Part shown: one piece after another, positions 46,188 through 55,262 of the stretch
How positions within the stretch are numbered: position 1 is the first letter of the stretch
How the letters are laid out: each line of letters begins with the position of its first letter
Origin: Hyphobacterium sp. CCMP332
Lineage (GTDB): Bacteria; Pseudomonadota; Alphaproteobacteria; Caulobacterales; Maricaulaceae
Assembly: GCF_014323565.1 (NCBI RefSeq)
Contig: NZ_CP058669.1
Coordinates: 1,577,501 to 1,641,500 of the forward strand
DNA length: 64,000 bases
Direction of reading: 5' to 3'
The notes under the pieces: generated by a model
Seen by the model: the letters and a program-made list of their open reading frames with translations, nothing else
What the model was told of the DNA's origin: nothing
The model's database searches: none
Made by a program: the position numbers and the translations under genes

Positions 46188-47251
46188 TGGCAAACATTGA
46201 TGATACCTTTTCGGGCACCAAGGACGTTGCGGATGCCCTTCGATTCGACGAAACCGCTTTGCTCGAATGGATGGAAGCCAATGTCGACGGCTTCTCCGGC
46301 CCGCTGAAAATCGGACAATTCAAGGGCGGCCAGTCAAACCCGACCTACAAGCTGGATTCGCCCGGCGGATCCTATGTTCTGCGCCGCAAGCCACCGGGAA
46401 AATTGCTTCCGTCAGCCCATGCCGTCGACCGCGAGTTTCGCGTGATGAGCGCCCTGGGCGGGCAGAATTTCCCGGTGCCGAAAATGCATGGCCTGTGTGA
46501 AGATCCGGACGTTATTGGCACCGCCTTCTACGTCATGGACTTCATTGATGGACGTATTTTCTGGGATCCCTTCCTGCCCTCGATTGACGGCAAGGAACGG
46601 GCGAAAATCTACGACTCGATGAATGAAACACTGGCGTCACTGCATGCCTTTGATCCGGCGGAAATCGGCCTTGGCGATTACGGCAAGCCGGACGCCTATA
46701 TCCCCCGCCAGATCGCGCGATGGTCCAAGCAATACAAAGCATCGGAAACCCGAACAATCGCCGCCATGGACCGATTGATCGAATGGCTTCCGGCAGCCGC
46801 GCCGGAACAGGACCGCGCCAGCATCGTGCATGGCGATTTCCGGCTGGATAACATGATTTTCGCCAGGGATGAGCCGAAAGTCGTCGCCGTGCTCGACTGG
46901 GAGCTCTCGACGCTTGGCGATCCGTTGGCCGACTTCACCTATCAGCTCATGCAATGGCGGACGCCAAAGGAAATGCGCAATGGCTTCCTGGGCGCCAATC
47001 TGTCAGAGCTCAACATTCCCGACGAAACGGCCTATGTAGAGGCGTATTGCCGCCGGACGGGGCGTTCCGGTCTGCCGCAGCTCGACTTCTACTTTGCCTA
47101 TAATCTGTTCCGCCTCGCGGCCATTGTGCAGGGCGTCTACCATCGCTCGACGCTCGGTAATGCTTCCAATGCGAAAGCAAAGGAATACGGAGCCATGGTG
47201 GAGCCGATGGCGGATTACGCATGGTCGTTTGCGGAAAAAGCGGGCGTCTGA
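46187..47251 (+). CDS. APH-family phosphotransferase (ACAD10/11 kinase-like)
   Basis: 354-residue aminoglycoside phosphotransferase-fold kinase. Key residues: K-G-G-Q-S-N-P-T-Y near residue 45, R-R-K-P-P-G (nucleotide-binding Lys), the catalytic loop V-H-G-D217-F-R-L-D-N and the metal-binding L-D237-W-E. The R-K-P-P-G-x-L-L-x-S-A-H and D-R-E-F-R-V segments are typical of the branch fused to acyl-CoA dehydrogenase in animal ACAD10/11 and of bacterial LvaA-like kinases that phosphorylate 4-hydroxyacyl-CoA. The dehydrogenase half is encoded nearby at 48136-49353. Its ATG overlaps the amidohydrolase TGA by one base. Confidence 0.9.
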   Translation: MANIDDTFSGTKDVADALRFDETALLEWMEANVDGFSGPLKIGQFKGGQSNPTYKLDSPGGSYVLRRKPPGKLLPSAHAVDREFRVMSALGGQNFPVPKMHGLCEDPDVIGTAFYVMDFIDGRIFWDPFLPSIDGKERAKIYDSMNETLASLHAFDPAEIGLGDYGKPDAYIPRQIARWSKQYKASETRTIAAMDRLIEWLPAAAPEQDRASIVHGDFRLDNMIFARDEPKVVAVLDWELSTLGDPLADFTYQLMQWRTPKEMRNGFLGANLSELNIPDETAYVEAYCRRTGRSGLPQLDFYFAYNLFRLAAIVQGVYHRSTLGNASNAKAKEYGAMVEPMADYAWSFAEKAGV

Positions 47252-47668
47252 TCAGCCGCCGATATGGCCGAGGAAAGGTGACCAGAGCGCCAGGCCCATA
47301 ACGGTTTCAAAGCCGACCGCCGCAAGGTTATAGCCCGTGCGCGTTTCATGATCGCGGTTGTCAGCGACTATGGAAGCGATACGGCCGAGGGCCATGCCGA
47401 TCCAGAATGCACCCATGGCAAAGCTGGTACCCATCAAGGCCGCCGGGCCGGCCTGAGATCGCATGAAAAAGGTCAGCAGGATCGCGGCATGTCCAAGGAA
47501 AAACGCCCCGCCATAGCTGGCGCGGAATTCCGCCCAACCACCTTTCCATCTCGGATCGGCTTGCAAGCGAACCACCGACGCGCCCCAGCGCGGGACCACC
47601 AGGCTGGCCCCCCCCATGAGACAGCCGATAGCGGCGGCGATGACCGTCGGGATCAGAACCATTTCCAT
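47252..47668 (-). CDS. Four-helix membrane protein, paralogue of the next gene
   Basis: 138-residue integral membrane protein with about four helices. It shares a clear pattern with the protein at 47726-48133: V-V-R-L-Q-A-D-P...W-A-E-F-R-A-S-Y-G-G-A-F-F against M-V-R-M-Q-A-D-P...Y-A-E-F-R-A-T-F-G-G-V-F-F, followed by a Gly-rich helix and G-R-I. This looks like the DUF4345-type group of small membrane proteins, but I am not certain. GGAGAGG precedes ATG 47668 at a good distance. Its stop directly abuts the end of the APH-like kinase gene. Confidence 0.75.
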   Translation of the reverse strand: MEMVLIPTVIAAAIGCLMGGASLVVPRWGASVVRLQADPRWKGGWAEFRASYGGAFFLGHAAILLTFFMRSQAGPAALMGTSFAMGAFWIGMALGRIASIVADNRDHETRTGYNLAAVGFETVMGLALWSPFLGHIGG

Positions 47669-47725
47669 GCAACGCCTCTCCTGCCAGCTTCTGTCGTGAG
47701 TGACATAGACCGGTTTGCGCAGAAG

Positions 47726-48133
47726 TCAGGCCGGTGGCTGGATCACGAAGACAATGACCGGCAGCGCAAAGGCGACGGCGGCCACAAGTTCAACGCCCAA
47801 CGACACATAATTGTGCCGGGTCCGGACGGCTGGCCCGTCCAGCAGGAGCGACAATACCCGGCCAAATGCCGCGCCGCCCCAGCCAAAACATAGAACAGCC
47901 GCCGCACCGATAACGCCCTGACCGAGCAGGACCGCAGCCAGGAATGCGACATGAAGGAAGAAAAAGACCCCGCCGAACGTCGCCCGGAATTCGGCATAGC
48001 CGTCCGGATTGTCCGGGTCAGCCTGCATCCGGACCATCTTCGCCGACCAGGCCGGTGAGATCATGGCGCCGAGCCCCAGCCCGGCACCAATGACTCCGAA
48101 AATCCCGGCAATGCCCGTGGCCATGCTTTCCAT
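47726..48133 (-). CDS. Four-helix membrane protein, tandem paralogue
   Basis: 135-residue integral membrane protein, a diverged copy of the neighbouring 47252-47668 gene with the shared block V-R-M-Q-A-D-P...E-F-R-A-T-F-G-G between helices 1 and 2. A TTG at 48139 would extend it by two residues, but ATG 48133 is the simplest start. It begins 2 bases after the acyl-CoA dehydrogenase stop in the same direction, so the dehydrogenase and both membrane proteins probably form one transcript. Confidence 0.76.
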   Translation of the reverse strand: MESMATGIAGIFGVIGAGLGLGAMISPAWSAKMVRMQADPDNPDGYAEFRATFGGVFFFLHVAFLAAVLLGQGVIGAAAVLCFGWGGAAFGRVLSLLLDGPAVRTRHNYVSLGVELVAAVAFALPVIVFVIQPPA

Positions 48134-48135
48134 GA

Positions 48136-49353
48136 TCAAGCCTCGTTCGAATGCCGCTTCATTTCCATACGCGCAATCGCCCGCTCATGCACCTCATCCG
48201 GGCCATCTGCCAGACGCAGGGTGCGGATACCCGCATAGGCGCTGGCCAGCGGTGTATCGGCCGAAACCCCGGCCCCGCCGTGAATCTGGATCGCATCGTC
48301 GATCACCTGCAGGGCCACACGTGGTGCCAGCACCTTGATCATGGCGATCTCGCGCTGGGCGACCTTGTTGCCCACGGTATCCATCATCCAGGCCGCCTTA
48401 AGCGTCAGAAGACGGGCGCTTTCAATATCGATGCGCGCCTTGGCGATGCGGTGATGCCAGATCGAGTGATCGGCAACGCGCTGACCGAACGCCACGCGGC
48501 TCATGCCGCGCTTGACCATCAGTTCCAGTGCGCGCTCCGCGGCGCCAATCGTGCGCATGCAGTGGTGGATGCGGCCCGGTCCAAGCCGGCCTTGCGCGAT
48601 CTCGAAGCCACGCCCCTCGCCCAGCAGCATGTTGCCGGCGGGGACGCGAACATCCTTCAGTTCGACTTCCATATGGCCGTGCGGCGCATCATCATAGCCG
48701 AAGACGGGCAGATGGCGCTTTACCGTCACGCCCTTGGCATCGGCCGGCACGAGGATCATCGACTGCTGGCGATATTTATCGGCATTCGGATCCGACTTGC
48801 CCATCACGATATAGATCGCGCAACGCGGATCACCGGCACCAGATGACCACCATTTGCGGCCATTGATGACGTATTCGTCGCCATCGCGCTCGATCTTGCA
48901 CTGGATATTGGTAGCATCGGAAGAGGCCACATCCGGCTCAGTCATCAGGAAGGCCGAGCGGATCTTTCCGGCCAGCAGCGGTTCCATCCACTGCTTTTGC
49001 TGCTCTGGTGTTCCGTAGCGGGCCAGCACTTCCATATTGCCGGTATCCGGCGCGGCACAGTTGAACACCTCAGATGACCACGGCGCACGCCCCATTTCTT
49101 CGGCCAATGGCGCATAATCGAGATTGGTCAACCCGGCGCCTTTTTCGGATTCCGGCAGGAACAGATTCCAGAGGTCGGCGGCCTTGGCCTTTTCCTTCAG
49201 CTCTTCGATGATCGGAATCACCTGCCAGCGATTTTCGCCAAACCCGGCGAGTTGTTCGGCGTAGGTCGATTCATTCGGATAGATGTGTGCGTCCATGAAG
49301 GCGCGCAGGCGGTCCAGATAATCCTGGCATCGCGGTGAATACGAAAATTCCAT
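48136..49353 (-). CDS. Acyl-CoA dehydrogenase (ACAD10/11-like)
   Basis: 405-residue flavoprotein with the three-domain ACAD layout. Visible parts are [12 protein letters not shown] (FAD-binding), the middle [10 protein letters not shown], the helix [11 protein letters not shown] and the C-terminal I-H-G-G-A-G-V-S followed by L-A-D-G-P-D-E-V-H. The last blocks resemble ACAD10/ACAD11 rather than short-chain enzymes. I chose ATG 49353, with AAGGGGAG 8 bases upstream. In animals this domain is fused to an APH-like kinase, encoded separately here at 46187-47251. Confidence 0.93.
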   Translation of the reverse strand: MEFSYSPRCQDYLDRLRAFMDAHIYPNESTYAEQLAGFGENRWQVIPIIEELKEKAKAADLWNLFLPESEKGAGLTNLDYAPLAEEMGRAPWSSEVFNCAAPDTGNMEVLARYGTPEQQKQWMEPLLAGKIRSAFLMTEPDVASSDATNIQCKIERDGDEYVINGRKWWSSGAGDPRCAIYIVMGKSDPNADKYRQQSMILVPADAKGVTVKRHLPVFGYDDAPHGHMEVELKDVRVPAGNMLLGEGRGFEIAQGRLGPGRIHHCMRTIGAAERALELMVKRGMSRVAFGQRVADHSIWHHRIAKARIDIESARLLTLKAAWMMDTVGNKVAQREIAMIKVLAPRVALQVIDDAIQIHGGAGVSADTPLASAYAGIRTLRLADGPDEVHERAIARMEMKRHSNEA

Positions 49354-49441
49354 AAGAGCTCCCCTTAAATCCCGGTCGGATATTTGAATACGATCTGACA
49401 CCGACTATAGCCGGGTCAATAGCTTTGCGGGGATGATTCAC

Positions 49442-50173
49442 ATGACATGGCCCTTCATTATTGTCGCAGCCCTCGTGACGTCCTTTATTTCCGGAATATT
49501 CGGAATGGCGGGGGGACTCATCCTGATGGGCGTTCTGGCCCTGCTCCTGCCGGTTTCGACAGCGATGGTCACCCATGGCGCCATCCAGAGTGTCTCGAAT
49601 GGCTGGCGTGCAATCCTGTGGCGGGATTTTATCGATTGGCGCGTGCTCGGCATTTATCTCGGCGGATCTGTTGCCGCCTTCGCGCTGCTGATCGGCATTG
49701 CGTTTGAAGTGTCAAAACCCTGGCTATTCATCATTCTGGGGCTGGTACCCTCGCTGGTCTGGATCCCGAAACGTCACCTCCATCTGGATGCCCGGCGTCC
49801 CGACCATGCCGTATTCTGCGGTTTTGCCGTCACCGGGTTGAACATCGTCGCGGGCGTCTCCGGGCCATTGCTCGACATCTTCTTTGTTGCCGACGGCATG
49901 GACCGGCGCAGCATCGTCGCGACCAAAGCCTCCACACAGGTCGCCGCCCACGCCGCGAAAATCGCCTTCTACCTGGCCCCCGCTCTGGCCGGAGGGGACC
50001 TGACTGAATGGCCATGGCTGCTGGCGGCCGCACCGCTGGCCATTATCGGCACAACGCTCGGTGCCCGTGTGCTCAATCTGATGAGCGACGCGGATTTCCG
50101 AAAATATACGAAATGGATCGTGACGGGCGTCGGCCTGATCTATGTGATACGCGGCGTCATTCTCTTGAGTTGA
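49442..50173 (+). CDS. TauE/SafE family membrane transporter
   Basis: 243-residue protein with about seven or eight membrane helices. The repeated N-terminal I-S-G-I-F-G-M-A-G-G-L-I-L-M-G and the later H-A-A-K-I-A-F-Y are typical of the TauE/SafE sulfite/organosulfonate exporter family. Substrate unknown. ATG 49442 is chosen because GGGG lies 9 bases before it; ATG 49433 would sit directly on that run. Followed after 11 bases by a GNAT gene in the same direction. Confidence 0.88.
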   Translation: MTWPFIIVAALVTSFISGIFGMAGGLILMGVLALLLPVSTAMVTHGAIQSVSNGWRAILWRDFIDWRVLGIYLGGSVAAFALLIGIAFEVSKPWLFIILGLVPSLVWIPKRHLHLDARRPDHAVFCGFAVTGLNIVAGVSGPLLDIFFVADGMDRRSIVATKASTQVAAHAAKIAFYLAPALAGGDLTEWPWLLAAAPLAIIGTTLGARVLNLMSDADFRKYTKWIVTGVGLIYVIRGVILLS

Positions 50174-50184
50174 GACCCGCCACC

Positions 50185-50769
50185 ATGAATTTGACGCCTG
50201 CCATTCTCGAAAACATCTGGGTCAGACTGGAGCCCATGAGCGACACCCATCGCGAGTCCCTGCGGCCGCTGGCCGGCGACCCCGACATCTGGTCGCTGAT
50301 GACGCTGCGCGGCGATGGCGAGCATTTCGATGCCTGGTTCGACCTGATGCTGGACACGCAGGCAACCGGCACACAGATCAGCCATGTCATCTATCGCAAG
50401 ACCACCGGCGAAATGGTCGGACATTCCGCCTATCTCGTGATTTCGCCACCCAATCAGCGCGCTGAAATCGGCTGGACCTGGTATGCGGCATCCGCCCGCG
50501 GCACGGAGGTCAATCCGGCGTCCAAACTCGCCCTGCTCGGCCGCCTGTTCGAATGCGGCGCCGAACGCGCAGAGCTGAAAACCCATGGCCTCAACAAGCG
50601 GTCACAGGCCGCTATGCTGAGAATGGGCGCGCAACATGAGGGCACGCTGCGACGGCAGATGCGGACCTGGCGAGGCGACTTGCGCGATACGGCCTGGTTC
50701 TCAATCTTGAAAGACGAATGGCCGGGTGTGAAAGCCGGGCTCGAAGCGCGCCTCAGCGCCGCTTCCTGA
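50185..50769 (+). CDS. GNAT family N-acetyltransferase (RimL-like)
   Basis: 194-residue acetyltransferase. The start I-W-V-R-L-E-P-M-S, the central G-H-S-A-Y-L-V-I and G-W-T-W-Y, and N-K-R-S-Q-A-A-M-L-R-M-G-A near the C-terminus fit the RimJ/RimL group; the acetyl-CoA loop is a relaxed version (A-R-G-T-E-V-N-P). Substrate unknown. Its 3' end overlaps that of the convergent deaminase gene by 17 bases. Confidence 0.88.
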   Translation: MNLTPAILENIWVRLEPMSDTHRESLRPLAGDPDIWSLMTLRGDGEHFDAWFDLMLDTQATGTQISHVIYRKTTGEMVGHSAYLVISPPNQRAEIGWTWYAASARGTEVNPASKLALLGRLFECGAERAELKTHGLNKRSQAAMLRMGAQHEGTLRRQMRTWRGDLRDTAWFSILKDEWPGVKAGLEARLSAAS

Positions 50770-51214
50770 AAAAGACCCGGAGCAACTCTGAGCTTTGTTC
50801 GGCCAGAACGCCTGACACCAGCTCGGGTTTCCAGTGACAGGTCGGCTGGTCGAAAAAGCGCGGGCCATGCAGGACGGCTCCGCCCTTTTCATCGCTGGCA
50901 CCAAACACAACGCGGCCGATCCGCGCGAAACTGATGGCACCCGCGCACATGGCGCAAGGCTCCAGCGTCACATACATTTCCAGCCCGGACAGTCGGTAAT
51001 TCCCTAGCTTTTCCGCCGCGATACGAATGGCCCGGATCTCGGCATGCGCGGTCGGATCATGACCGGCAATCGGCGCATTCCCAGCCTTTGCAAAAACCTG
51101 ATCGGTTGCCGGATCAACGATCACGGCACCGACCGGCACTTCACCAGCATCAGCGGCGGCTTGCGCCTCGGCCAGTGCCAACTGCATAAAGGATTGATCG
51201 CGGGTCTCGCTCAT
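50753..51214 (-). CDS. tadA: tRNA-adenosine deaminase-type nucleoside deaminase
   Basis: 153-residue CDA-fold deaminase. The zinc site is complete: H57-A-E59 and P-C87-A-M-C90. The G-E-V-P-V-G-A-V-I-V segment and the long C-terminal helix agree with TadA, which converts adenosine 34 of tRNA-Arg to inosine; a guanine or other nucleoside deaminase is the alternative. I chose ATG 51214 from family length. It is divergent from the pseudouridine synthase gene with only 14 bases between starts. Confidence 0.92.
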   Translation of the reverse strand: MSETRDQSFMQLALAEAQAAADAGEVPVGAVIVDPATDQVFAKAGNAPIAGHDPTAHAEIRAIRIAAEKLGNYRLSGLEMYVTLEPCAMCAGAISFARIGRVVFGASDEKGGAVLHGPRFFDQPTCHWKPELVSGVLAEQSSELLRVFFRKRR

Positions 51215-51228
51215 GACACTTGCGGCGT

Positions 51229-52002
51229 ATGCGTGAAGCGCAGAAGGGTCAAGCTTTGGCAGAACAACAACATTCCGGCGAGCGTATCGCAAAAGTGCTG
51301 GCGCGGGCCGGTGTCGCCAGCCGGCGCGGAGCCGAGCAGCTGATTGCCGACGGCCGTGTGGCGGTCAATGGCAAGACGTTGAAGAGCCCGGCGCTCAACG
51401 TCACGGCCAAAGACAGGGTGTCCGTTGATGGCAAGGATATCGGCGAACCGGAGAAAACACGCCTCTGGCGCTACCACAAGCCAACGGGGCTCGTGACCTC
51501 GCACAAGGATCCGGAAGGCCGCGACACCGTCTTCCAGAAATTGCCGAAGGAATTGGGCCGTGTGATCTCGATCGGCCGCCTCGATCTCAACTCCGAAGGC
51601 TTGCTGCTGCTCACCAATAATGGCGAGCTCTCCCGCGCCCTTGAGCTGCCGTCGACCGGCTGGGCCCGCCGCTACAGGGTCCGCGCCTTTGGCCGTGTCA
51701 CCGAAACGGAGCTGGAGAAGCTGCGCAAGGGCATTACCGCCGAAGGTGTGAAATACGGTCCGATCGAGGTCGAGATCGAACGCGAACAAGGCGGCAATAA
51801 ATGGCTGAATGTCTCCCTGCGCGAAGGCAAGAACCGGGAAATCCGTAAAGCGCTGGCCGCTGTCGGCATGACGGTGAACCGGCTCATTCGCATTTCCTAC
51901 GGGCCTTTCCAGCTGGGCAATCTGCAGCCCGGTGAAGTCAAGCCCGTGCCGGAGCGCGTCTTGCAGGATCAGTGCGGCCATTTCCTGAGCGGCAAGGACT
52001 GA
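51229..52002 (+). CDS. RsuA/RluB-family pseudouridine synthase
   Basis: 257-residue rRNA-modifying enzyme. It has an N-terminal S4 RNA-binding domain (E-R-I-A-K-V-L-A-R-A-G-V-A-S-R-R, residues 18-33) and the catalytic block G-R-L-D119-L-N-S-E-G-L-L-L-L-T-N; the later K-N-R-E-I-R-K motif is typical of the RsuA/RluB/E/F group. RluB (23S U2605) is the likeliest match. The start is uncertain: ATG 51229 is used, but a TTG at 51256 also fits. It precedes rsmD by 1 base. Confidence 0.92.
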   Translation: MREAQKGQALAEQQHSGERIAKVLARAGVASRRGAEQLIADGRVAVNGKTLKSPALNVTAKDRVSVDGKDIGEPEKTRLWRYHKPTGLVTSHKDPEGRDTVFQKLPKELGRVISIGRLDLNSEGLLLLTNNGELSRALELPSTGWARRYRVRAFGRVTETELEKLRKGITAEGVKYGPIEVEIEREQGGNKWLNVSLREGKNREIRKALAAVGMTVNRLIRISYGPFQLGNLQPGEVKPVPERVLQDQCGHFLSGKD

Positions 52003-52003
52003 G

Positions 52004-52567
52004 ATGCGTATCGTTGCCGGTAAATTCAAAGGCCGCCCGCTCAACGCCCCCAAAGGCGTGAATACAAGGCCGACCTCTGACAAGGCGCGCCAGGCTCTGT
52101 TCAATGTGCTGGAACATGCCGACTGGGCGCCCCCGCTGGATGATGCCCGGATTATCGATCTCTTTGCCGGATCGGGTGCGCTCGGCTTTGAAGCCATGAG
52201 CCGCGGCGGAAGCTTTTGCCTGTTCGTCGATACCGACGCCGGCGCACGCGGCGCTGTTCGCGACAATATCGAAACGCTCCAGCTCTTTGGAAATACGCGC
52301 CTTCACCGGCGGTCCGCGACAGATCTCGGCGAGAAACCGGCCAAGCTCGGCGCGCCCTTCAATCTGGTTTTTCTCGATCCGCCCTATGGCAAGGATCTCG
52401 CACCGCCTGCCCTTTCCGGTCTGATCGAGGGCCGCTGGATCACAGACGACGCTCTGGCCGTGCTCGAAGTCGCAGCCAACGAAGACGTGCCGACCCTGCC
52501 GGGTTGGGCGCCGGTCGATGAACGCATTTGGGGCGCAGCGAAAGTGGTCTTTCTGAAGCGGGGCTAA
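52004..52567 (+). CDS. rsmD: 16S rRNA (guanine-966-N2)-methyltransferase RsmD
   Basis: 187-residue Rossmann methyltransferase that modifies G966 in the small subunit. It has the N-terminal R-I-V-A-G-x-F-K-G-R-P-L, the S-adenosylmethionine motif D-L-F-A-G-S-G-A-L-G (52-61) and the catalytic D-P-P-Y (125-128). It directly follows the pseudouridine synthase gene, making a small rRNA-modification operon. Its stop overlaps the 3' end of the opposite-strand gene by 4 bases. Confidence 0.95.
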   Translation: MRIVAGKFKGRPLNAPKGVNTRPTSDKARQALFNVLEHADWAPPLDDARIIDLFAGSGALGFEAMSRGGSFCLFVDTDAGARGAVRDNIETLQLFGNTRLHRRSATDLGEKPAKLGAPFNLVFLDPPYGKDLAPPALSGLIEGRWITDDALAVLEVAANEDVPTLPGWAPVDERIWGAAKVVFLKRG

Positions 52568-53058
52568 TCGCTATGTGAATCGTGTGGTGACCAAGGCCGG
52601 TCAGGTTCCAAATGCGCATTTGAAGACGGTAGCCGAGTCACTTCAAACACTTCCTGAGCCAAAGTGATTTGCTGAATGGTTGCTTCGTAGACCGGATCAC
52701 CAACCCAATATTCGACGAGCAACGCGTTTTCAGCTTGCCAAGTCACCTCGAATGCGCGCCACGGAATGGTAGCGGCTCGTCCCGCGCAAGGCGCTTCGTC
52801 TCCGGTTTCGACGATATCAATTCGGGCTGTATCAGAGTCAATTGCACTGGTATGCGTTATACATACCACCGCTTCATACCGGTTGTCGGGTGACTCGACG
52901 CGATAATACTCGTGCGTGACATAACTGGAACGGATGGCCAGTCCCAGAATAAGCGCGGCGAGGATCAACAAGACGAAATAGCCCACAACGAGAATGACGG
53001 GTGACGCGATGAGCGCGACAAGAATCCAGAGCCATCTGCGACGAATAAAGACCCACAT
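52564..53058 (-). CDS. Hypothetical membrane-anchored protein downstream of mutL
   Basis: 164-residue protein with a short basic start (M-W-V-F-I-R-R-R), one long or two close hydrophobic helices (about residues 9-45) and a soluble remainder of about 115 residues rich in strands. Two Cys occur in the soluble part (about 70 and 93). I recognise no family. Its ATG overlaps the mutL TGA by one base, so it is co-translated with mutL, but its base composition is somewhat more AT-rich than its neighbours. Confidence 0.68.
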   Translation of the reverse strand: MWVFIRRRWLWILVALIASPVILVVGYFVLLILAALILGLAIRSSYVTHEYYRVESPDNRYEAVVCITHTSAIDSDTARIDIVETGDEAPCAGRAATIPWRAFEVTWQAENALLVEYWVGDPVYEATIQQITLAQEVFEVTRLPSSNAHLEPDRPWSPHDSHSD

Positions 53059-54872
53059 CACCGCCGCCCGAACAGGCGCTCGATATCGGCCAGTTTCAGT
53101 TCGACATAGGTCGGGCGGCCGTGATTGCACTGACCCGAATTTGGCGTGGTTTCCATTTCCCGCAGAAGCGCATTCATTTCCTCACCTGTCAGGCGGCGGC
53201 CTGCGCGCACAGAGCCGTGACAGGCCATTGTGCCAACGACTTCTTCCAGTTTTTCCTTGAGTGAGAGTGCCGTATCATAGTCGGCCAGATCATCGGCCAG
53301 ATCGCGGATCAGACCCTGCACATTCAGCTTGCCCAGCAAGGCCGGGACTTCGCGCACGGCAATCGAATTCGCGCCAAAGCCTTCCACCACCAGACCCAGC
53401 TCGGCCAACTCATCCGCGCGGGACAGAACCCGCTCGGCCTCGGCGGCATCCAGATCAACAATCTCGGGCACCAGCAAGGCCTGTTTTGAAACGCCGCTGT
53501 CCGCCAGCATCTTTTTCATGCGCTCATAGACAAGGCGCTCATGGGCGGCATGTTGATCCACAATCACCATGCCATCCTGCGTCTGCGCCACAACATAGGT
53601 CTCGTGCAGCTGCGCCCGCGCCATGCCCAGCGGATAGTCTCCAACAGGTGCCGTATCAGTACTCGGGCCTGCAAACCCGGCAGGCTGGGAAAAATCAGCT
53701 TCAACCCGCGCGGAGCGGTCCTGAACCAGCGTCCCGGACTCCGGCGGCCGCGCACTGCCCCAGGCCGCCATAAGTGAATGCGGTGTCTGATAAACCGCCC
53801 CGTCCGGCCGTGCTCGGCCCAGCGCATAGCCCGCCACAGTCGTTGACGCCCGGTGCCCGGCCCCGGCCAGCGCATGGCGCAGGGACCCGACAATCAGGCC
53901 GCGCACGAGGCCCGGATCCCGAAACCGCACTTCGGCTTTGGCCGGATGAACATTCACGTCCACTTGCCCGCCGGGCAGATCGACGAACAAAGCCACGACC
54001 GGATGGCGGTCGCGCGCCAGAAAGTCCTGATAGGCCCCGCGCACGGCGCCGCCGAGCAATTTGTCACGCACCGGACGGCCATTCACAAACAGGTATTGGT
54101 GCTGCGCGGACCCCCGGTTGAAGGTCGGCAGCGAGCCCAGACCCGTAATACGAACACCCTCGCGTTCCTGATCAATCTCGAGCGCGTTCTCGCCAAAATC
54201 CTTGCCGAGGATGGCCGAAAGGCGAAGCCGCCGCGCTTCGTCACCGCGTTCTGCGGCGAGCGCCAATCGGCTTCGCCCGTCAATTGTCAGGGTGAAGCCC
54301 ACATCCGGCCGCGACAGCGCCAGACGGCGGACAACATCGGCGATTGCATTGCCTTCCGCGCGTTCCGACTTCATGAATTTCAACCGGGCAGGCGTCGCAT
54401 AGAAAACATCGCGCACATCAATGCGCGTCCCGCCAAGCCCCATGGGCGGCGCCGGTTTGATGTCGCTCTGCCGCCCGCCCTCAACGCTTAAGGAAAACGC
54501 GTCCTTCGTGCCCTGCGCCTGCGTCGTGATGGACAGGCGGGCAATGGAGCCAATCGACGGCAGGGCTTCGCCGCGAAACCCCATGGTGTCGATATTCAGA
54601 AGGTCGTCCTCGCCATCTCCGCCAATGGGCAGTTTCGACGTGGCATGGCGCTCGACGCACAGCGCGAGCCGCTCCTCATCCATGCCTTCGCCGTCATCGG
54701 TCACGGTCAGGCGGGCCAGGCCGCCCTTTTCGGCATGGATATCAATCTGCCGCGCACCGGCATCGAGCGCATTTTCGACCAGCTCCTTGACCACGCTGGC
54801 CGGTCGCTCGACAACTTCGCCGGCGGCGATCCGGTTGACGGTTTCAGGGCTGAGTCGGCGGATTTTGGTCAT
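53058..54872 (-). CDS. mutL: DNA mismatch repair protein MutL
   Basis: 604-residue GHKL ATPase. The ATP-binding motifs are intact: [15 protein letters not shown], and [10 protein letters not shown]. The C-terminal domain carries the endonuclease metal motif D-Q-H-A-A-H-E-R and A-C-H-G-S, so this is the nicking type found in bacteria without MutH. I chose ATG 54872, the start of the conserved [16 protein letters not shown]. MutS is not in the window. Confidence 0.96.
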   Translation of the reverse strand: MTKIRRLSPETVNRIAAGEVVERPASVVKELVENALDAGARQIDIHAEKGGLARLTVTDDGEGMDEERLALCVERHATSKLPIGGDGEDDLLNIDTMGFRGEALPSIGSIARLSITTQAQGTKDAFSLSVEGGRQSDIKPAPPMGLGGTRIDVRDVFYATPARLKFMKSERAEGNAIADVVRRLALSRPDVGFTLTIDGRSRLALAAERGDEARRLRLSAILGKDFGENALEIDQEREGVRITGLGSLPTFNRGSAQHQYLFVNGRPVRDKLLGGAVRGAYQDFLARDRHPVVALFVDLPGGQVDVNVHPAKAEVRFRDPGLVRGLIVGSLRHALAGAGHRASTTVAGYALGRARPDGAVYQTPHSLMAAWGSARPPESGTLVQDRSARVEADFSQPAGFAGPSTDTAPVGDYPLGMARAQLHETYVVAQTQDGMVIVDQHAAHERLVYERMKKMLADSGVSKQALLVPEIVDLDAAEAERVLSRADELAELGLVVEGFGANSIAVREVPALLGKLNVQGLIRDLADDLADYDTALSLKEKLEEVVGTMACHGSVRAGRRLTGEEMNALLREMETTPNSGQCNHGRPTYVELKLADIERLFGRR

Positions 54873-54903
54873 GACCGCAGCCTCTTGAAGGCCGGGCGGC
54901 GGG

Positions 54904-55191
54904 TCAAGCCGCTGCGGCGGTTCTGAAATGATCAAAAATGGTCCACCCGCCGACCAGGATAAAACCGATCCCGGCCAGCAATTTCAGTGGCAGGAAAGCC
55001 AGCCAGCGTTCTGCTGCGGTTCCGAGCGCCACGGCCAGCGCGGTCGAGGCCACAAGTGCGGCAGACGCTGCCAGAAAAATGAGGATAGGCGACGTCTGGC
55101 GCTCGGAGGCAAACAGCACCGTCGCCAATTGCGTCTTGTCGCCCAATTCGGCCAGAAAAACAGTTACAAAGATCGCAAGAAGTTGCGTCAT
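54904..55191 (-). CDS. Half-size GDT1/TMEM165 (UPF0016) family cation exporter
   Basis: 95-residue protein with three membrane helices and one copy of the family motif E-L-G-D-K-T-Q (residues 15-21). Full GDT1/UPF0016 proteins have two such halves; single-half bacterial members must pair. The family exports Mn2+ or Ca2+. I chose ATG 55191 because GGAG lies 6 bases before it; ATG 55203 is an alternative. A terminator-like hairpin lies just before it, so expression from the upstream gene would need read-through. Confidence 0.85.
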   Translation of the reverse strand: MTQLLAIFVTVFLAELGDKTQLATVLFASERQTSPILIFLAASAALVASTALAVALGTAAERWLAFLPLKLLAGIGFILVGGWTIFDHFRTAAAA

Positions 55192-55210
55192 TCTGATCTC
55201 CATGGAAATG

Positions 55211-55242
55211 AAAAAGGCGGCGGGCCGAAGCCGCACCGCCTT
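55211..55242 (-). terminator. Intrinsic terminator after the DUF3035 lipoprotein gene
   Basis: On the minus strand AAGGCGG pairs with CCGCCTT around an inner GCGGC...GCCCGC stem and a TTCG loop, followed by five T. It starts about 20 bases after the DUF3035 stop and ends about 20 bases before the GDT1-like start. It could also act as an attenuator for the GDT1-like gene. Confidence 0.75.
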
Positions 55243-55262
55243 GAATCGGTAATGTTCGGGTT

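Noticed and set aside
55192-55262. Mn2+ (yybP-ykoY) riboswitch before the GDT1-like gene
   Set aside because: The gap is too short and the conserved loops of that riboswitch are not present; only a terminator hairpin is seen.
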